From contig JAFYMV010000174.1 of assembly GCA_017548225.1 (NCBI GenBank), positions 1-9,579 of the forward strand: a stretch of 9,579 nucleotides of DNA, given 5' to 3'. Positions 1 to 5,831 of the stretch are shown here, piece by piece (within the stretch, counting starts at the first letter, position 1; every line of letters starts with the position of its first letter). Made by a program: the position numbers and the translations under genes. The stretch comes from Bacteroidaceae bacterium. Lineage in GTDB: Bacteria > Bacteroidota > Bacteroidia > Bacteroidales > Bacteroidaceae. A model generated the notes under the pieces. It saw only the letters and a list, made by a program, of their open reading frames with translations, did no database searches and was not told where the DNA came from.

Positions 1-656
1 ACGCCAGTTCCTACACCCAATTTGTTGATCCCCTTGTTGGGGCGCACCGTTCCCCCATTGGAGAGATGTCGGAACTCGGGACCAACAAAGAATTCGCATT
101 GACGATAGCGATAGTTGAGTGCAAAGGCAACATCAAAATATACGGATAGGCGTGATCCGAGCATCACATTATCTACATTGGTGAATCTGTTGTAAATATG
201 TGTGTTGTATCCGATGCCATTGCTGAATGTATAGTCGGCGCTCCAGCCCGACTGGGTTCGGAAAAATGCACGACGGAAAGAACCATACAGAACAAATGAG
301 GTGCCACAACGCGAATCGTAGTCGATGGGCCTTGTTCCGTAGGGATTATAACGCAATCTCACCTTGTTGAAATCTGAAACTAGCAGCCCGAAAGTTAGGG
401 TAGGGTAGTTGTAGTCCGATGCGTAGGCGCAGTGCTCATCTGCATGTGTTTGGTAGATATAACCCAACCAAAAACTTTGGGCATCTTGTTGCTTGAGTGC
501 ACCTTCTTTGTTTAGCCAGTTGTCAAATTTCAAAACTTCGCCCTTCCCGTACCCCGCTTCAATGGCTTGAGCGGAGGTGCGTGAAGGGCAGAGGTATAGG
601 CAGAATAATAGAATGCAAATGACTCTGAATCCCCAATATGAGAAAATCTTTTTCAT
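1..656 (-). CDS. PagL-like acyloxyacyl hydrolase (lipid A 3-O-deacylase family), 3' end cut by window
   Basis: Outer-membrane beta-barrel hydrolase that probably removes an acyl chain from lipid A. Reading from the ATG at 654-656 gives 218 whole codons with no stop before the left edge. Residues 1-29 are a signal peptide: a charged MKK start, a hydrophobic core (ICILLFCLYL) and a likely cleavage after Thr-Ser-Ala at 27-29. The mature part alternates aromatic and polar residues, as in a barrel. The key evidence is the segment FRHLSNGGTVRPNKGIN at 195-211, which matches the PagL-family HxSN...PN.G.N pattern with the catalytic His197 and Ser199. I cannot assign the third, acidic catalytic residue. 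The start lies 25 bases after the rho stop with no terminator between, so read-through from rho is likely. AAGGA stands directly before the ATG. Arg codons include several AGA/AGG. Enzyme class is fairly sure; substrate is inferred from the family. Confidence 0.82.
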   Translation of the reverse strand, partial: MKKIFSYWGFRVICILLFCLYLCPSRTSAQAIEAGYGKGEVLKFDNWLNKEGALKQQDAQSFWLGYIYQTHADEHCAYASDYNYPTLTFGLLVSDFNKVRLRYNPYGTRPIDYDSRCGTSFVLYGSFRRAFFRTQSGWSADYTFSNGIGYNTHIYNRFTNVDNVMLGSRLSVYFDVAFALNYRYRQCEFFVGPEFRHLSNGGTVRPNKGINKLGVGTG

Positions 657-681
657 TCCTTATTCTTTCTAAATGAATAGC

Positions 682-2745
682 TTATGAATTCATGCTCAAG
701 AGGAATTCCTCATTGCTCTTGGTGCCTTCAAGGCGTGACTTGGTGAAGTCCATAGCCTCAATGGGATTCATGTCAGAGAGGAATTTACGCAATATCCACA
801 TGCGGTCGAGGGTCTGCTTGTCGTGCAACAAGTCGTCGCGACGGGTGCTTGACGCTACGATATTTACAGCAGGGAAGATGCGTTTGTTTGACAAGTTACG
901 GTCGAGCTGGAGCTCCATGTTACCCGTACCCTTGAATTCCTCGAAGATAACCTCGTCCATCTTTGAGCCTGTTTCGGTAAGGGCTGTAGCAATAATTGTG
1001 AGCGAACCGCCATTTTCAATGTTTCGTGCTGCACCGAAGAAGCGCTTGGGCTTGTGCAAGGCATTGGCATCCACACCACCCGAAAGGATTTTACCAGAAG
1101 CGGGCGATACGGTGTTGTAAGCGCGTGCCAAACGAGTGATTGAGTCAAGGAAGATGACTACATCGTGTCCGCACTCTACCATGCGCTTGGCCTTCTCGAG
1201 TACGATACCTGCAATCTTTACATGGCGCTCGGCAGGCTCGTCAAAGGTTGACGCGATAACTTCCGCATTGACGCTACGAGCCATATCTGTTACCTCCTCG
1301 GGGCGCTCATCGATGAGCAACATAATCATGTATACCTCAGGATGATTGGCGGCAATTGCATTGGCAATATCCTTAAGCAAGAGTGTCTTACCTGTCTTTG
1401 GTTGTGCTACGATAAGTCCACGCTGACCTTTTCCGATAGGTGAGAAGAGGTCTACTACTCGTGCCGAGAGGTTGTCGTTATACCCTTTGCAGAGGGTAAA
1501 CTTCTCTTCGGGGAAGAGTGGCGTGAGGTGCTCGAAGGGAACGCGATCGCGCACGATATTGGGGTCGAGTCCGTTGATGCGTGTAATCTTCATCAAGGGG
1601 AAATATTTCTCTCCTTCGCGTGCGGGGCGAATAGTACCTTCTACCACATCACCAGTCTTGAGACCGTGGAAACGGATTTGGTTTTGAGATACATAGATAT
1701 CGTCGGGCGAAGCAAGGTAGTTATAATCAGCCGAGCGGAGGAATCCGTAGTTGTCGGGCATAATCTCGAGTACACCATTCACTTCGATGATGTCATCAAA
1801 GTTGTAACGCTCGGGCTCGGGTTGTTTGCGCTCTTGCTGTTGTTGGTTGTTTTGGCCATTGTTTTGTCCGTTGGCCTCACTATTGTTCTTGTTTTCGCCG
1901 TTGTTTTTATTCTTGTTCTTAAACTTCTTGCCTTCTTGATTATTGGTGCTGTTTGATTCTGTAAGTTTGGTAGCCTCAAACTTGTCCATCAGTTCGTTAG
2001 GCAGTGCGGCAGGCTCACTGGGAAGCTCCTCAATAGCTACGAAATCACTGCTAGGCTCCTCTATGGGTGAGTCGCTGATGATTTCGGGCAGTGTGGGCAC
2101 CTCTTTATGTTGTTCTTGGATAGCCTGTTCCTTTTGTGCTTTGGGTTTGCGTCCACGCTTCTTGGATCCTTGGCTATTATCCTTTGACTCTTGTTCGTGA
2201 GTTGTAGCCTCTTGGGGAGTATCTACAGATTCTTGCTTCTCTGCTGTCTGCTGCTTGTTTCCTGCTGCTTGCTGCTTATTTTCGGCAGTCTGCTGTTGAT
2301 TGCCAGCTTTGGGCTTGCGTCCACGCTTTTTAGAAGCGTTTGTTGGCTGCTCATTGGTTGTTTCAACCTGTGCGGTTTCAGTTTTTTCTTCTGCTGATAT
2401 CGGAGTGTTGTTTGTTGCTATAGGCTCCGGCTTGTTCTCGGGAGTATTATTGATGGGGGTAGCAACAATCTTGGGTGTGTCGTTGATCTTTTCTGCTTTG
2501 TCCTTGTCGGCAGAATATACCTTATTGGCTACCTCTTTCTTGTTTATGCGGGTGCGCTGGCGACGCTCATTTTTGTCCTCTTCGGCAGCCACCTTTCTTT
2601 GTGCTTCGGTAATGGCCTGCTCATCAAGGATGCGGTAGATGAGGTCTTGACGCTCAAGTGATTTGATACCCTTGATACCCATCTCATTGGCGATTTCTTG
2701 CAATTCGCCCAACTCTTTGTTGTTTAATTGAATGATGTTGTACAT
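682..2745 (-). CDS. rho: Transcription termination factor Rho with long disordered insert
   Basis: Hexameric RNA-dependent ATPase and translocase that ends transcription. At 687 residues it is far longer than E. coli Rho (419). Residues 4-40 form the Rho N-terminal helical domain. About 50-312 is a low-complexity insert rich in Gln, Asn, Lys, Glu and Pro. About 320-394 is the cold-shock-like RNA-binding domain with the RNP-type YGFLRS (333-338). The ATPase core follows: P-loop AQPKTGKT (447-454), catalytic loop DERPEEVTDM from 479, Walker B VVIFLD ending at Asp534, Q-loop SGGVDANALHKP and R-loop KRFFGAARN (567-575). I chose the ATG at 2743-2745 (MYNIIQLN) because it matches the start of Bacteroides Rho proteins. 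The frame stays open for another 53 codons to 2904, but that part reads as leader and crosses the predicted promoter. All catalytic motifs are intact. Confidence 0.97.
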   Translation of the reverse strand: MYNIIQLNNKELGELQEIANEMGIKGIKSLERQDLIYRILDEQAITEAQRKVAAEEDKNERRQRTRINKKEVANKVYSADKDKAEKINDTPKIVATPINNTPENKPEPIATNNTPISAEEKTETAQVETTNEQPTNASKKRGRKPKAGNQQQTAENKQQAAGNKQQTAEKQESVDTPQEATTHEQESKDNSQGSKKRGRKPKAQKEQAIQEQHKEVPTLPEIISDSPIEEPSSDFVAIEELPSEPAALPNELMDKFEATKLTESNSTNNQEGKKFKNKNKNNGENKNNSEANGQNNGQNNQQQQERKQPEPERYNFDDIIEVNGVLEIMPDNYGFLRSADYNYLASPDDIYVSQNQIRFHGLKTGDVVEGTIRPAREGEKYFPLMKITRINGLDPNIVRDRVPFEHLTPLFPEEKFTLCKGYNDNLSARVVDLFSPIGKGQRGLIVAQPKTGKTLLLKDIANAIAANHPEVYMIMLLIDERPEEVTDMARSVNAEVIASTFDEPAERHVKIAGIVLEKAKRMVECGHDVVIFLDSITRLARAYNTVSPASGKILSGGVDANALHKPKRFFGAARNIENGGSLTIIATALTETGSKMDEVIFEEFKGTGNMELQLDRNLSNKRIFPAVNIVASSTRRDDLLHDKQTLDRMWILRKFLSDMNPIEAMDFTKSRLEGTKSNEEFLLSMNS
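2137..2331 (-). repeat. Duplicated AT-hook-like KKRGRKPKA coding repeat within rho
   Basis: Two copies of a 26-base unit at 2138-2163 and 2306-2331 differ at only two positions and lie exactly 168 bases (56 codons) apart. Each encodes the basic nonapeptide KKRGRKPKA (Rho residues 195-203 and 139-147). Between them, 2248-2305 holds degenerate short repeats encoding units like NKQQTAE. The RGRKPK core resembles an AT-hook; nucleic acid binding by it is inference. Confidence 0.8.
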
Positions 2746-2871
2746 ATAATATGTATGTAGTATGTGATGTTGTATTTTAACTCCACACTCCGCGCACATG
2801 TTTCTCGAAAGGAAAACGCGCATTGGATGATTTTTTAAGAAAAAAGTAGGGTGGAGTCGAATTTGACAATG
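2741..2871 (-). promoter_or_regulatory. rho 5' leader with weak hairpin over the start codon
   Basis: If transcription starts about 7 bases after the -7 box at 2872-2879, the rho mRNA has a leader of roughly 120 bases. A perfect 6-base inverted repeat, TACATA at 2741-2746 and TATGTA at 2750-2755, with a 3-base loop, covers the ATG at 2743-2745. It is all A-U, so weak alone. The leader is open in frame with rho and contains other ATGs (for example at 2821-2823), so an N-terminally extended form cannot be excluded by sequence alone. Control of rho through its leader is known in E. coli; here it is inference. Confidence 0.35.
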
Positions 2872-2905
2872 CAAAAGTAGATATTTTATTTCACATTTGA
2901 CCAAA
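2872..2905 (-). promoter_or_regulatory. Predicted Bacteroidota promoter for rho
   Basis: On the minus strand TACTTTTG (2872-2879) matches the Bacteroidota -7 consensus TAnnTTTG. A TTTG box (2902-2905) lies 22 bases upstream as the -33 element, slightly longer spacing than usual. The predicted start site is near 2865. Confidence 0.55.
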
Positions 2906-2962
2906 TGTTGACCAATTTTTTTTAATTTTGTGCCAATAATTTATTACTAACAACATTTGACC
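2893..2962. repeat. Direct and inverted repeats in the divergent rho/DUF3805 control region
   Basis: ACATTTGACC occurs exactly at 2893-2902 and again at 2953-2962, just before the plus-strand start codon at 2964. CATTTG (2894-2899) and CAAATG (2902-2907) form an inverted repeat with a 2-base spacer. CAAATGTTG (2902-2910) is the exact reverse complement of CAACATTTG (2951-2959). The arms coincide with both predicted -33 boxes. They may be operator half-sites or a by-product of the shared promoter motif. Confidence 0.5.
2896..2930 (+). promoter_or_regulatory. Predicted Bacteroidota promoter for the DUF3805-like/ABC-F unit
   Basis: TAATTTTG (2923-2930) matches the -7 consensus TAnnTTTG. A TTTG (2896-2899) lies 23 bases upstream, a rather long spacing. 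Transcription would start near 2937, leaving a leader of under 30 bases before the ATG at 2964. Confidence 0.5.
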
Positions 2963-2963
2963 G

Positions 2964-3794
2964 ATGAAAAAGTTTATATCTCCTGGATCATGGTTTGCAT
3001 TTGCCTATCCCGAAGAGTGGTTTGAGTTCAGTGAAGAGGCCGATTGCTTCTTGTTCTATAATCCCGAGAAGTGGGATGGCAATTTCCGCATTTCGGCTTA
3101 TCGTGATGCCTCTTCTTCGTTTGGTGACTCGATGATGCGTCAAGCGCTAAAGGCATCAGGCTCCAAACTCTCGAAGGTGGGTCGTTGGGAGACTATCTAC
3201 AGTGCAGAATCGTTTACAGAACAGTTGGTTGAATATGTTACCCATCGCTGGACAATAGGTTGTGGGCAGACTTGCGTGGAGTGCTCCTTTACGGAGGAGG
3301 CCCAATCGGGAAAGGCTCTCGGTATGGTCAATGCCCTCATTGCCTCGCTCGAAATCTTGCAGCCTCGCGACACATTCCACAATCAGTTTATTCCTGTGCG
3401 TGTATCTGAAGTTGACCTCATAGAGTCTTGCTACGCTACGATTGAGGAATTGGGTATGAAGATCTTTAAGGAGCGTTTCCGCGATTTTGACTATAATGTG
3501 CGCTTGTTGCAGAAGCTGACCCAGCGTGCCGAACTTACCGAGCAACTCGGTGCTGATGCCGGCGCTGTGATGGGTGTGGTGCTATGTGCACTGCTTACCG
3601 AGAGTATCGAAGGACTGGAGTGGAATACTTATGTTAACGGCAAGGTCGAGGCTCCCGTACTCATGTATGGAACTACCTGTGTGGCTCGCCCCATGCTCCT
3701 CTTTGGCAAACAGGGTGAACTGCTTACAGAGGTTGCAATGACGGATATAGTAGATGAAATACGCGCGCGCATAGAGGAGGCTGCTTCATGCTGA
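2964..3794 (+). CDS. DUF3805/DUF3806-like protein of unknown function
   Basis: A 276-residue protein whose function I do not know. Its start (MKKFISPGSWFAFAYPEEW, then FLFYNPEKWDGNFRISAY) resembles the Bacteroidales DUF3805 family, and the C-terminal half resembles the DUF3806 domain that usually follows. I recall this pairing from family knowledge and could not search it. Residues 1 to about 135 have the 'F.Y.YP..W' opening and alternating strands seen in Mog1/PsbP-type folds, which is a guess at structure only. Residues 150-276 are helical, then end in strands. There is no signal peptide or membrane segment, so it is probably cytosolic. The end overlaps the next gene by 7 bases (ATGCTGA), implying one transcript and coupled translation with the ABC-F ATPase. 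The ATG follows the predicted promoter closely; no Shine-Dalgarno is visible. Confidence 0.75.
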   Translation: MKKFISPGSWFAFAYPEEWFEFSEEADCFLFYNPEKWDGNFRISAYRDASSSFGDSMMRQALKASGSKLSKVGRWETIYSAESFTEQLVEYVTHRWTIGCGQTCVECSFTEEAQSGKALGMVNALIASLEILQPRDTFHNQFIPVRVSEVDLIESCYATIEELGMKIFKERFRDFDYNVRLLQKLTQRAELTEQLGADAGAVMGVVLCALLTESIEGLEWNTYVNGKVEAPVLMYGTTCVARPMLLFGKQGELLTEVAMTDIVDEIRARIEEAASC

Positions 3795-5689
3795 TTCCCT
3801 ATCTGCAAGTTGACGGACTTACCAAGTCGTTCGGTGATCTGGTGCTCTTCTCGGGCATCTCGTTCGGTGTGGCACAAGGTCAGCGTGTAGGACTTATTGC
3901 TCGCAATGGTGCTGGCAAGAGTACACTGCTTGATGTGTTGGCCGGCATTGAAGGGTATGACGAAGGTAGCATCGTCTATAAGAATGATTTACGCGTGGGG
4001 TATCTGCGTCAGCGTCCCGTATATCCTGCCGGACTTACCGTGCTCGAAGCTTGTTTTCACGAAACCAATGACACCCTACAACTCATCCGTGAATACGAGC
4101 AATGCCTTGAGACTCCTGGCACACCGGGACTCGACAGTTTGCTTGACCGCATGGAGCATGCTGATGCTTGGAATTACGAGCAGCGTGCCAAGCAGATACT
4201 CTCGTCGCTTCATATCACAGACTATAATCAAAAGGTAGAGACGCTTTCGGGCGGTCAGCTCAAGCGCGTGGCTTTGGCCAATGTACTCATTGGTAACCCC
4301 GACATGCTCATTCTTGATGAGCCTACCAACCATCTTGACCTGCCGCTCATCGAGTGGCTCGAAGATTATCTTACCCGTAGCACCGCTACGCTGCTCATGG
4401 TTACGCACGACCGTTATTTCCTTGACAATGTGTGCAACGAAATCATCGAGATTGACGACCATACCGTGTATTCCTATAAGGGTAACTATAGCTACTATCT
4501 CGAGAAACGCGAAGAGCGCATCGAGGCCCGCAATACGGAGATTGTTCGTGCCAATAACCTCTATCGCACCGAACTGGAATGGATGCGCCGCATGCCCCAA
4601 GCGCGAGGTCACAAGGCACGCTACCGCGAAGAGGCTTTCTATGAACTAGAGAAGGTAGCAAAACAGCGCGTTTCAAACGATCGTGTGCAACTCAATGTAA
4701 AGTCATCTTATATCGGAAGCAAAATCTTTGAGGCCGATGAGCTATCACTCCGCTTTGGCGATCGTTGTATCCTCGACAAGTTCTCTTATATTTTCTCGCG
4801 CTATGAGAAACTGGGCATTGTGGGCGATAATGGCACTGGAAAGAGCTCATTCCTTAAGCTCCTTATGGGGCAGATTGCACCCGACAGTGGTCATCTCGAT
4901 ATTGGTGAGACCGTACGCTTCGGTTACTACTCGCAAGAGGGACTGCAGTTTGGTACACAGATGAAGGTTATCGATGTGGCTCGCGAGATTGCCGAAGTTA
5001 TCCCTATGGCTGGAGGAAAGCAACTTACCGCGTCACAATTCCTTCAGCATTTTCTCTTTCCTCCCGAGAAGCAGCATAGCTATGTGTATAAGTTGAGCGG
5101 AGGCGAATGTCGCCGACTCTACCTGTGCACCGTACTTATGCGCAACCCCAATTTCCTCATTCTTGATGAGCCTACCAATGATTTAGATATTCTCACCTTG
5201 CAAGTGCTTGAGGAGTATCTGCGTGATTTTGCTGGCTGCGTCATCGTAGTGAGTCACGACCGCTACTTCATGGACAAGATTGTGGATCATCTGCTTGTGT
5301 TCAAGGGGCAAGGCGATATTCGTGATTTCCCAGGCAACTACACACAGTATCGCGAGTGGAAGGAGGTGGCTGACAGACAAGAGGCAGCCAACAATCAGCA
5401 GCTACAGCAAAAAAATGCTAACACTGCACAAAAGACTATTGGTCGTAGTCCGTTGTCTGCTGACAATAAACCCAAGAAGAAAACCTTCAAGGAACGCCAG
5501 GAGTTTGCCGCTATAGAGCAAAGTATAGGAGCACTTGAGACCGAGAAAGCTGCCATCGAGGAGGCTTTGTGTACGGGTACTCTTACTGCCGAAGCTCTCA
5601 CCGAAAAGTCTATCCGCCTATCAGCCCTCAACGAAGAACTTGATGAGAAAACCATGCGCTGGCTCGAGTTGAGTGAGATACCTGACTGA
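3788..5689 (+). CDS. uup: ABC-F family ATPase, Uup type
   Basis: Soluble twin-ATPase protein of the ABC-F family, which acts on ribosomes rather than in membranes; there are no membrane segments. First cassette: Walker A ARNGAGKST (38-46, Lys44), signature LSGGQ (153-157), Walker B ending LILDEPTNHLD (Asp177, Glu178), H-loop His207. Residues about 233-310 form the charged helical linker that contacts tRNA in this family. Second cassette: Walker A GDNGTGKSS (Lys352), LSGGE (436-440), Asp460/Glu461, His490. After a Gln/Asn-rich spacer, 563-633 is a basic then coiled-coil tail like the Uup C-terminal domain. The length of 633 matches E. coli Uup (635). Both sites look catalytically intact. The start overlaps the upstream gene by 7 bases. 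Whether it acts as Uup or another ABC-F member (for example in drug protection) cannot be settled by sequence; the core-genome context favours housekeeping. Confidence 0.92.
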   Translation: MLIPYLQVDGLTKSFGDLVLFSGISFGVAQGQRVGLIARNGAGKSTLLDVLAGIEGYDEGSIVYKNDLRVGYLRQRPVYPAGLTVLEACFHETNDTLQLIREYEQCLETPGTPGLDSLLDRMEHADAWNYEQRAKQILSSLHITDYNQKVETLSGGQLKRVALANVLIGNPDMLILDEPTNHLDLPLIEWLEDYLTRSTATLLMVTHDRYFLDNVCNEIIEIDDHTVYSYKGNYSYYLEKREERIEARNTEIVRANNLYRTELEWMRRMPQARGHKARYREEAFYELEKVAKQRVSNDRVQLNVKSSYIGSKIFEADELSLRFGDRCILDKFSYIFSRYEKLGIVGDNGTGKSSFLKLLMGQIAPDSGHLDIGETVRFGYYSQEGLQFGTQMKVIDVAREIAEVIPMAGGKQLTASQFLQHFLFPPEKQHSYVYKLSGGECRRLYLCTVLMRNPNFLILDEPTNDLDILTLQVLEEYLRDFAGCVIVVSHDRYFMDKIVDHLLVFKGQGDIRDFPGNYTQYREWKEVADRQEAANNQQLQQKNANTAQKTIGRSPLSADNKPKKKTFKERQEFAAIEQSIGALETEKAAIEEALCTGTLTAEALTEKSIRLSALNEELDEKTMRWLELSEIPD

Positions 5690-5736
5690 CCTTTCGTAAA
5701 AATAGTCATGCATAACAAAAAGTGTGCATCGATATG

Positions 5737-5782
5737 AAAAAATCAATGAAGTGAATTTTTGTAATCACTTCATTGATTTTTT
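5737..5782. terminator. Strong bidirectional intrinsic terminator between convergent genes
   Basis: A perfect 18-base inverted repeat, 5737-5754 and 5765-5782, encloses a 10-base loop. Each arm has a run of six A on its outer left side and six T on its outer right side, so either strand gives a stable stem (core TCAATGAAGTGA) ending in U residues. It lies 47 bases after the ABC-F stop and 49 bases beyond the stop of the convergent helicase gene, so it can end both transcripts. Confidence 0.88.
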
Positions 5783-5785
5783 ATT

Positions 5786-5821
5786 AAGTGTATACACTTT
5801 CTATGTCATTTAGGAAAGTGT
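5786..5821. repeat. Palindrome and alternative hairpin next to the terminator
   Basis: AAGTGTATACACTT (5786-5799) is a perfect 14-base palindrome. Its right half also belongs to a second stem, ACACTTTC (5794-5801) with GAAAGTGT (5814-5821), loop 12 bases. The two structures exclude each other. A further AAAGTGT copy lies at 5719-5725, on the far side of the main terminator. The element could be a second terminator stem for the helicase transcript or a protein-binding site; it lacks an obvious U run. Confidence 0.45.
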
Positions 5822-5831
5822 CTGCTTTTAT

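Noticed and set aside
1528..1956. Plus-strand frame of 142 codons with a very hydrophobic Leu/Val-rich tail resembling membrane helices
   Set aside because: It is the reverse complement of the Gln/Asn/Lys-rich part of rho. Codons CAA, AAC and AAG read backwards give Leu, Val and Leu, so the hydrophobicity is an artefact.
2248..2305. Short imperfect repeats that could suggest a CRISPR array or a microsatellite
   Set aside because: The units are 15-20 bases, degenerate and in frame inside rho, with no uniform spacers. They encode NKQQ-type low-complexity protein sequence.
2191..2638. Plus-strand frames of 68 and 112 codons rich in Cys, Leu and Ser, one looking like a small membrane protein
   Set aside because: Both are antisense shadows of the low-complexity insert of rho, with no promoter or family resemblance of their own.
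2746..2904. A 53-residue N-terminal extension of Rho (longest frame starting at 2904)
   Set aside because: Bacteroidales Rho proteins begin at MYNI. The extension has no domain resemblance, and its first codons lie upstream of the predicted transcription start.
3156..3545. Minus-strand frame of 129 codons opposite the DUF3805-like gene
   Set aside because: It is a shadow of a well-supported plus-strand gene and resembles no family I know.
4076..4612. Minus-strand frame of 178 codons inside the ABC-F gene
   Set aside because: It lies wholly opposite an intact ABC-F coding sequence with all motifs in order; no recognisable domain, promoter or terminator supports it.
3788..5689. ABC-F gene as a dedicated antibiotic-resistance (ribosomal protection) gene
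   Set aside because: The Uup-like C-terminal domain, typical length, coupling to a core-genome gene and lack of any mobile element favour a housekeeping member.
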